Of a stretch of DNA of 64,000 nt, positions 63,089 to 64,000 are shown piece after piece. Source of the DNA: Clostridia bacterium. GTDB lineage: Bacteria > Bacillota > Clostridia > Oscillospirales > Acutalibacteraceae. A program made the position numbers and the translations under genes. The notes beneath the pieces are model-generated. The model was not told the DNA's origin. It saw only the letters and a program-made list of their open reading frames with translations, and did no database searches. Every line of letters starts with the position of its first letter. Positions within the stretch are counted from its first letter, which is position 1. Location: contig JAFQVM010000005.1 of NCBI GenBank assembly GCA_017407995.1, positions 1 to 64,000 of the forward strand, given 5' to 3'.

Positions 63089-63751
63089 TTAATTATCCCA
63101 CGGCAACCTTACAACAACATCAACAGGATAAAGGTTATCCACCCTGTCGCCTATCTCGTCACAAACCGCCTTGGGTGCGGTGGTCATCAGTAACGGTAAT
63201 CCTGTCACCTTTGAAACCGCCTTGGCATACGGTACTGAATCTATTACATCCTGTGCCGTGGTCTGAGGACCGAGATGTGAATTGTTGACAAGTGCTGTCG
63301 CCTTAAGTCTGCATGCCGTCTCTATCTCGCCGAGCAGAGATGCCGCTTCATCAGGCTCAGAAATGAACTTACGGTTGCGGTTTATAACATAAAGCATGTC
63401 ATAGCCGCTCTCGTTGAATCGCTGTGCAAAACGCCCCAGAGCTGTTGCTCCGACATCGTCGCCGCCGACATCGACTATCACCCTGCCCATGCTCTCATCA
63501 AAAATCGAAAACATTCGGGCAGTCAACGCAGGTGCATCGACAGTCGTTCCCTCAAGATTCTGGGCGATAACATTGATTCCCTGCTTTTCAAGAACCTCTG
63601 TATAATCAACCGTTCTGAAATACGGGTTTACAATGTCAAGGTCGACGAGCGTTATCTTTTCGCCGCTTTTTGCCGCCTCAAGCGCCATGTTGAGCGCAAG
63701 GTTGGTCTTGCCGCTGCCGTAATGCCCGCAGATAAGAGTTATCCTTTTCAC
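63089..63751 (-). CDS. P-loop ATPase/GTPase associated with the 2-oxoacid oxidoreductase operon
   Basis: It is 220 aa. Walker A GHYGSGKTN (9-17) and the switch-like LVDLDIVNPYFR place it in the SIMIBI class (MinD/CooC-like). VDVGGDDVG gives the Walker B region. It leads the operon. Such proteins load metals or clusters or regulate complexes; a maturation role for the Fe-S enzyme is inferred from position only. The GTG start has GGCGGTGAC upstream. Confidence 0.8.
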   Translation of the reverse strand: MKRITLICGHYGSGKTNLALNMALEAAKSGEKITLVDLDIVNPYFRTVDYTEVLEKQGINVIAQNLEGTTVDAPALTARMFSIFDESMGRVIVDVGGDDVGATALGRFAQRFNESGYDMLYVINRNRKFISEPDEAASLLGEIETACRLKATALVNNSHLGPQTTAQDVIDSVPYAKAVSKVTGLPLLMTTAPKAVCDEIGDRVDNLYPVDVVVRLPWDN

Positions 63752-63798
63752 CTTGTCACCGCCTTGAGTTCACTTCTTTTGTTGAATATATACAAGTG

Positions 63799-63827
63799 AT
63801 TATAGCACTATTTGTAGCAACTTACAA
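63799..63827 (-). promoter_or_regulatory. SigA-type promoter of the 2-oxoacid oxidoreductase operon
   Basis: On the minus strand TTGTAA (63822-63827), 17 nt, TATAAT (63799-63804). Farther upstream, 63865-63892 contains a 9-bp AT-rich inverted repeat AAAAAATGC/GCATTTTTT of unclear meaning. Confidence 0.72.
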
Positions 63828-63907
63828 CATTTTTTGACCAATTTACTATGAGAAATGAGCGTCCAAAAAATGCCTCATTTTGTGCATTTTTTACCCTTTA
63901 GACGTAA

Positions 63908-63941
63908 AATGACCCGTATGACATAAATCATACGGGTCATT
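63908..63941 (-). terminator. Terminator of the gene at the right edge
   Basis: Perfect 14-bp stem AATGACCCGTATGA/TCATACGGGTCATT with a 6-nt loop; TTTACG follows on the minus strand. Confidence 0.85.
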
Positions 63942-63951
63942 ACAATCTAAA

Positions 63952-64000
63952 TTATTCTGCTGCTTCCTCAGTTGCCTCTTCAGCAACCTCTTCAACAGCC
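63952..64000 (-). CDS. C-terminal end of an unidentified protein with an acidic Glu/Ala tail (truncated by window edge)
   Basis: Only 15 codons and a TAA stop (63952-63954) are inside the window; they read AVEEVAEEATEEAAE. Such tails occur on several Firmicutes ribosomal and translation proteins (for example bS16 or uS2), but nothing here decides which. A strong terminator follows. Confidence 0.6.
   Translation of the reverse strand, partial: AVEEVAEEATEEAAE

Noticed and set aside
63865..63892. AT-rich inverted repeat AAAAAATGC/GCATTTTTT as a terminator
   Set aside because: It lies upstream of the promoter of the minus-strand operon and beyond the edge gene's own strong terminator; the stem has few GC pairs.

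Overview
The window reads as a chromosomal segment of a Gram-positive, spore-forming, anaerobic Clostridia bacterium, probably of the Ruminococcaceae/Oscillospiraceae type. The grounds are: the sporulation genes yunB, cwlD and sigK; strong AGGAGG-type ribosome binding sites with frequent TTG/GTG starts; TTGACA-17-TATAAT promoters; many perfect intrinsic terminators; a ferredoxin-linked 2-oxoacid oxidoreductase cluster; and BspA-like leucine-rich-repeat and sortase-tagged surface proteins. No integrase, transposase, phage gene or CRISPR array was seen. Most of the window is ordinary core genome with a few accessory genes. No stretch of 300 bases or more lacks a gene.

Layout. 1-2.7 kb: lysine/diaminopimelate operon (3' end of asd, dapA, dapB, a free-standing ACT-domain protein). 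2.7-9.3 kb (minus): DUF2812-like protein, phosphohexomutase, ligA, yunB and a PHP-domain gene, then a separate glycerophosphodiesterase. 9.4-16.2 kb: a GPH/MFS transporter with a long helical tail, a sortase-anchored propeller-like exported protein, an S51 peptidase and a GH4 alpha-galactosidase. 16.3-20.5 kb: short MetH, tRNA-Lys and a PlsC-like acyltransferase. 20.5-24.5 kb: GntR/ABC operon with a perfect operator palindrome. 24.5-29.3 kb: DMT permease, a GME-fold protein, radA, cwlD and a split TauE/SafE permease.

29.2-40 kb (minus): one long run, class A PBP - pyrC - pyrF - carA - carB - pyrK - pyrD - ruvX, with gaps of 0-20 nt or overlaps. This holds the most unusual signal. The CarA homologue has lost its whole Cys-His-Glu glutaminase triad. 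The CarB homologue has lost about 60 residues and the metal-ligand residues of its second ATP-grasp unit, and it has an altered phosphate-binding loop in the first unit. The operon keeps the gene order of a carbamoyl-phosphate synthetase but not its standard chemistry.

40-48.5 kb: pnuC behind a transcription attenuator, a DivIVA-like/phosphoesterase/isomerase operon, a nitroreductase, sigK, a tiny secreted peptide, and rhaA-rhaD without a kinase. 48.5-60.4 kb: an LRR surface protein preceded by tandem 24-nt repeats that each carry a Shine-Dalgarno and a start codon, an acyl-CoA synthetase, an O-antigen-ligase-like protein, tRNA-Pro, a HEPN-like orphan, putP, a membrane-bound XRE regulator with a structured leader, and a convergent pair of EEP-family phosphodiesterases. 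60.4-63.8 kb (minus): P-loop ATPase, ferredoxin, VorB-type alpha, beta and gamma subunits. The right edge cuts a gene with an acidic Glu/Ala-rich C-terminus.
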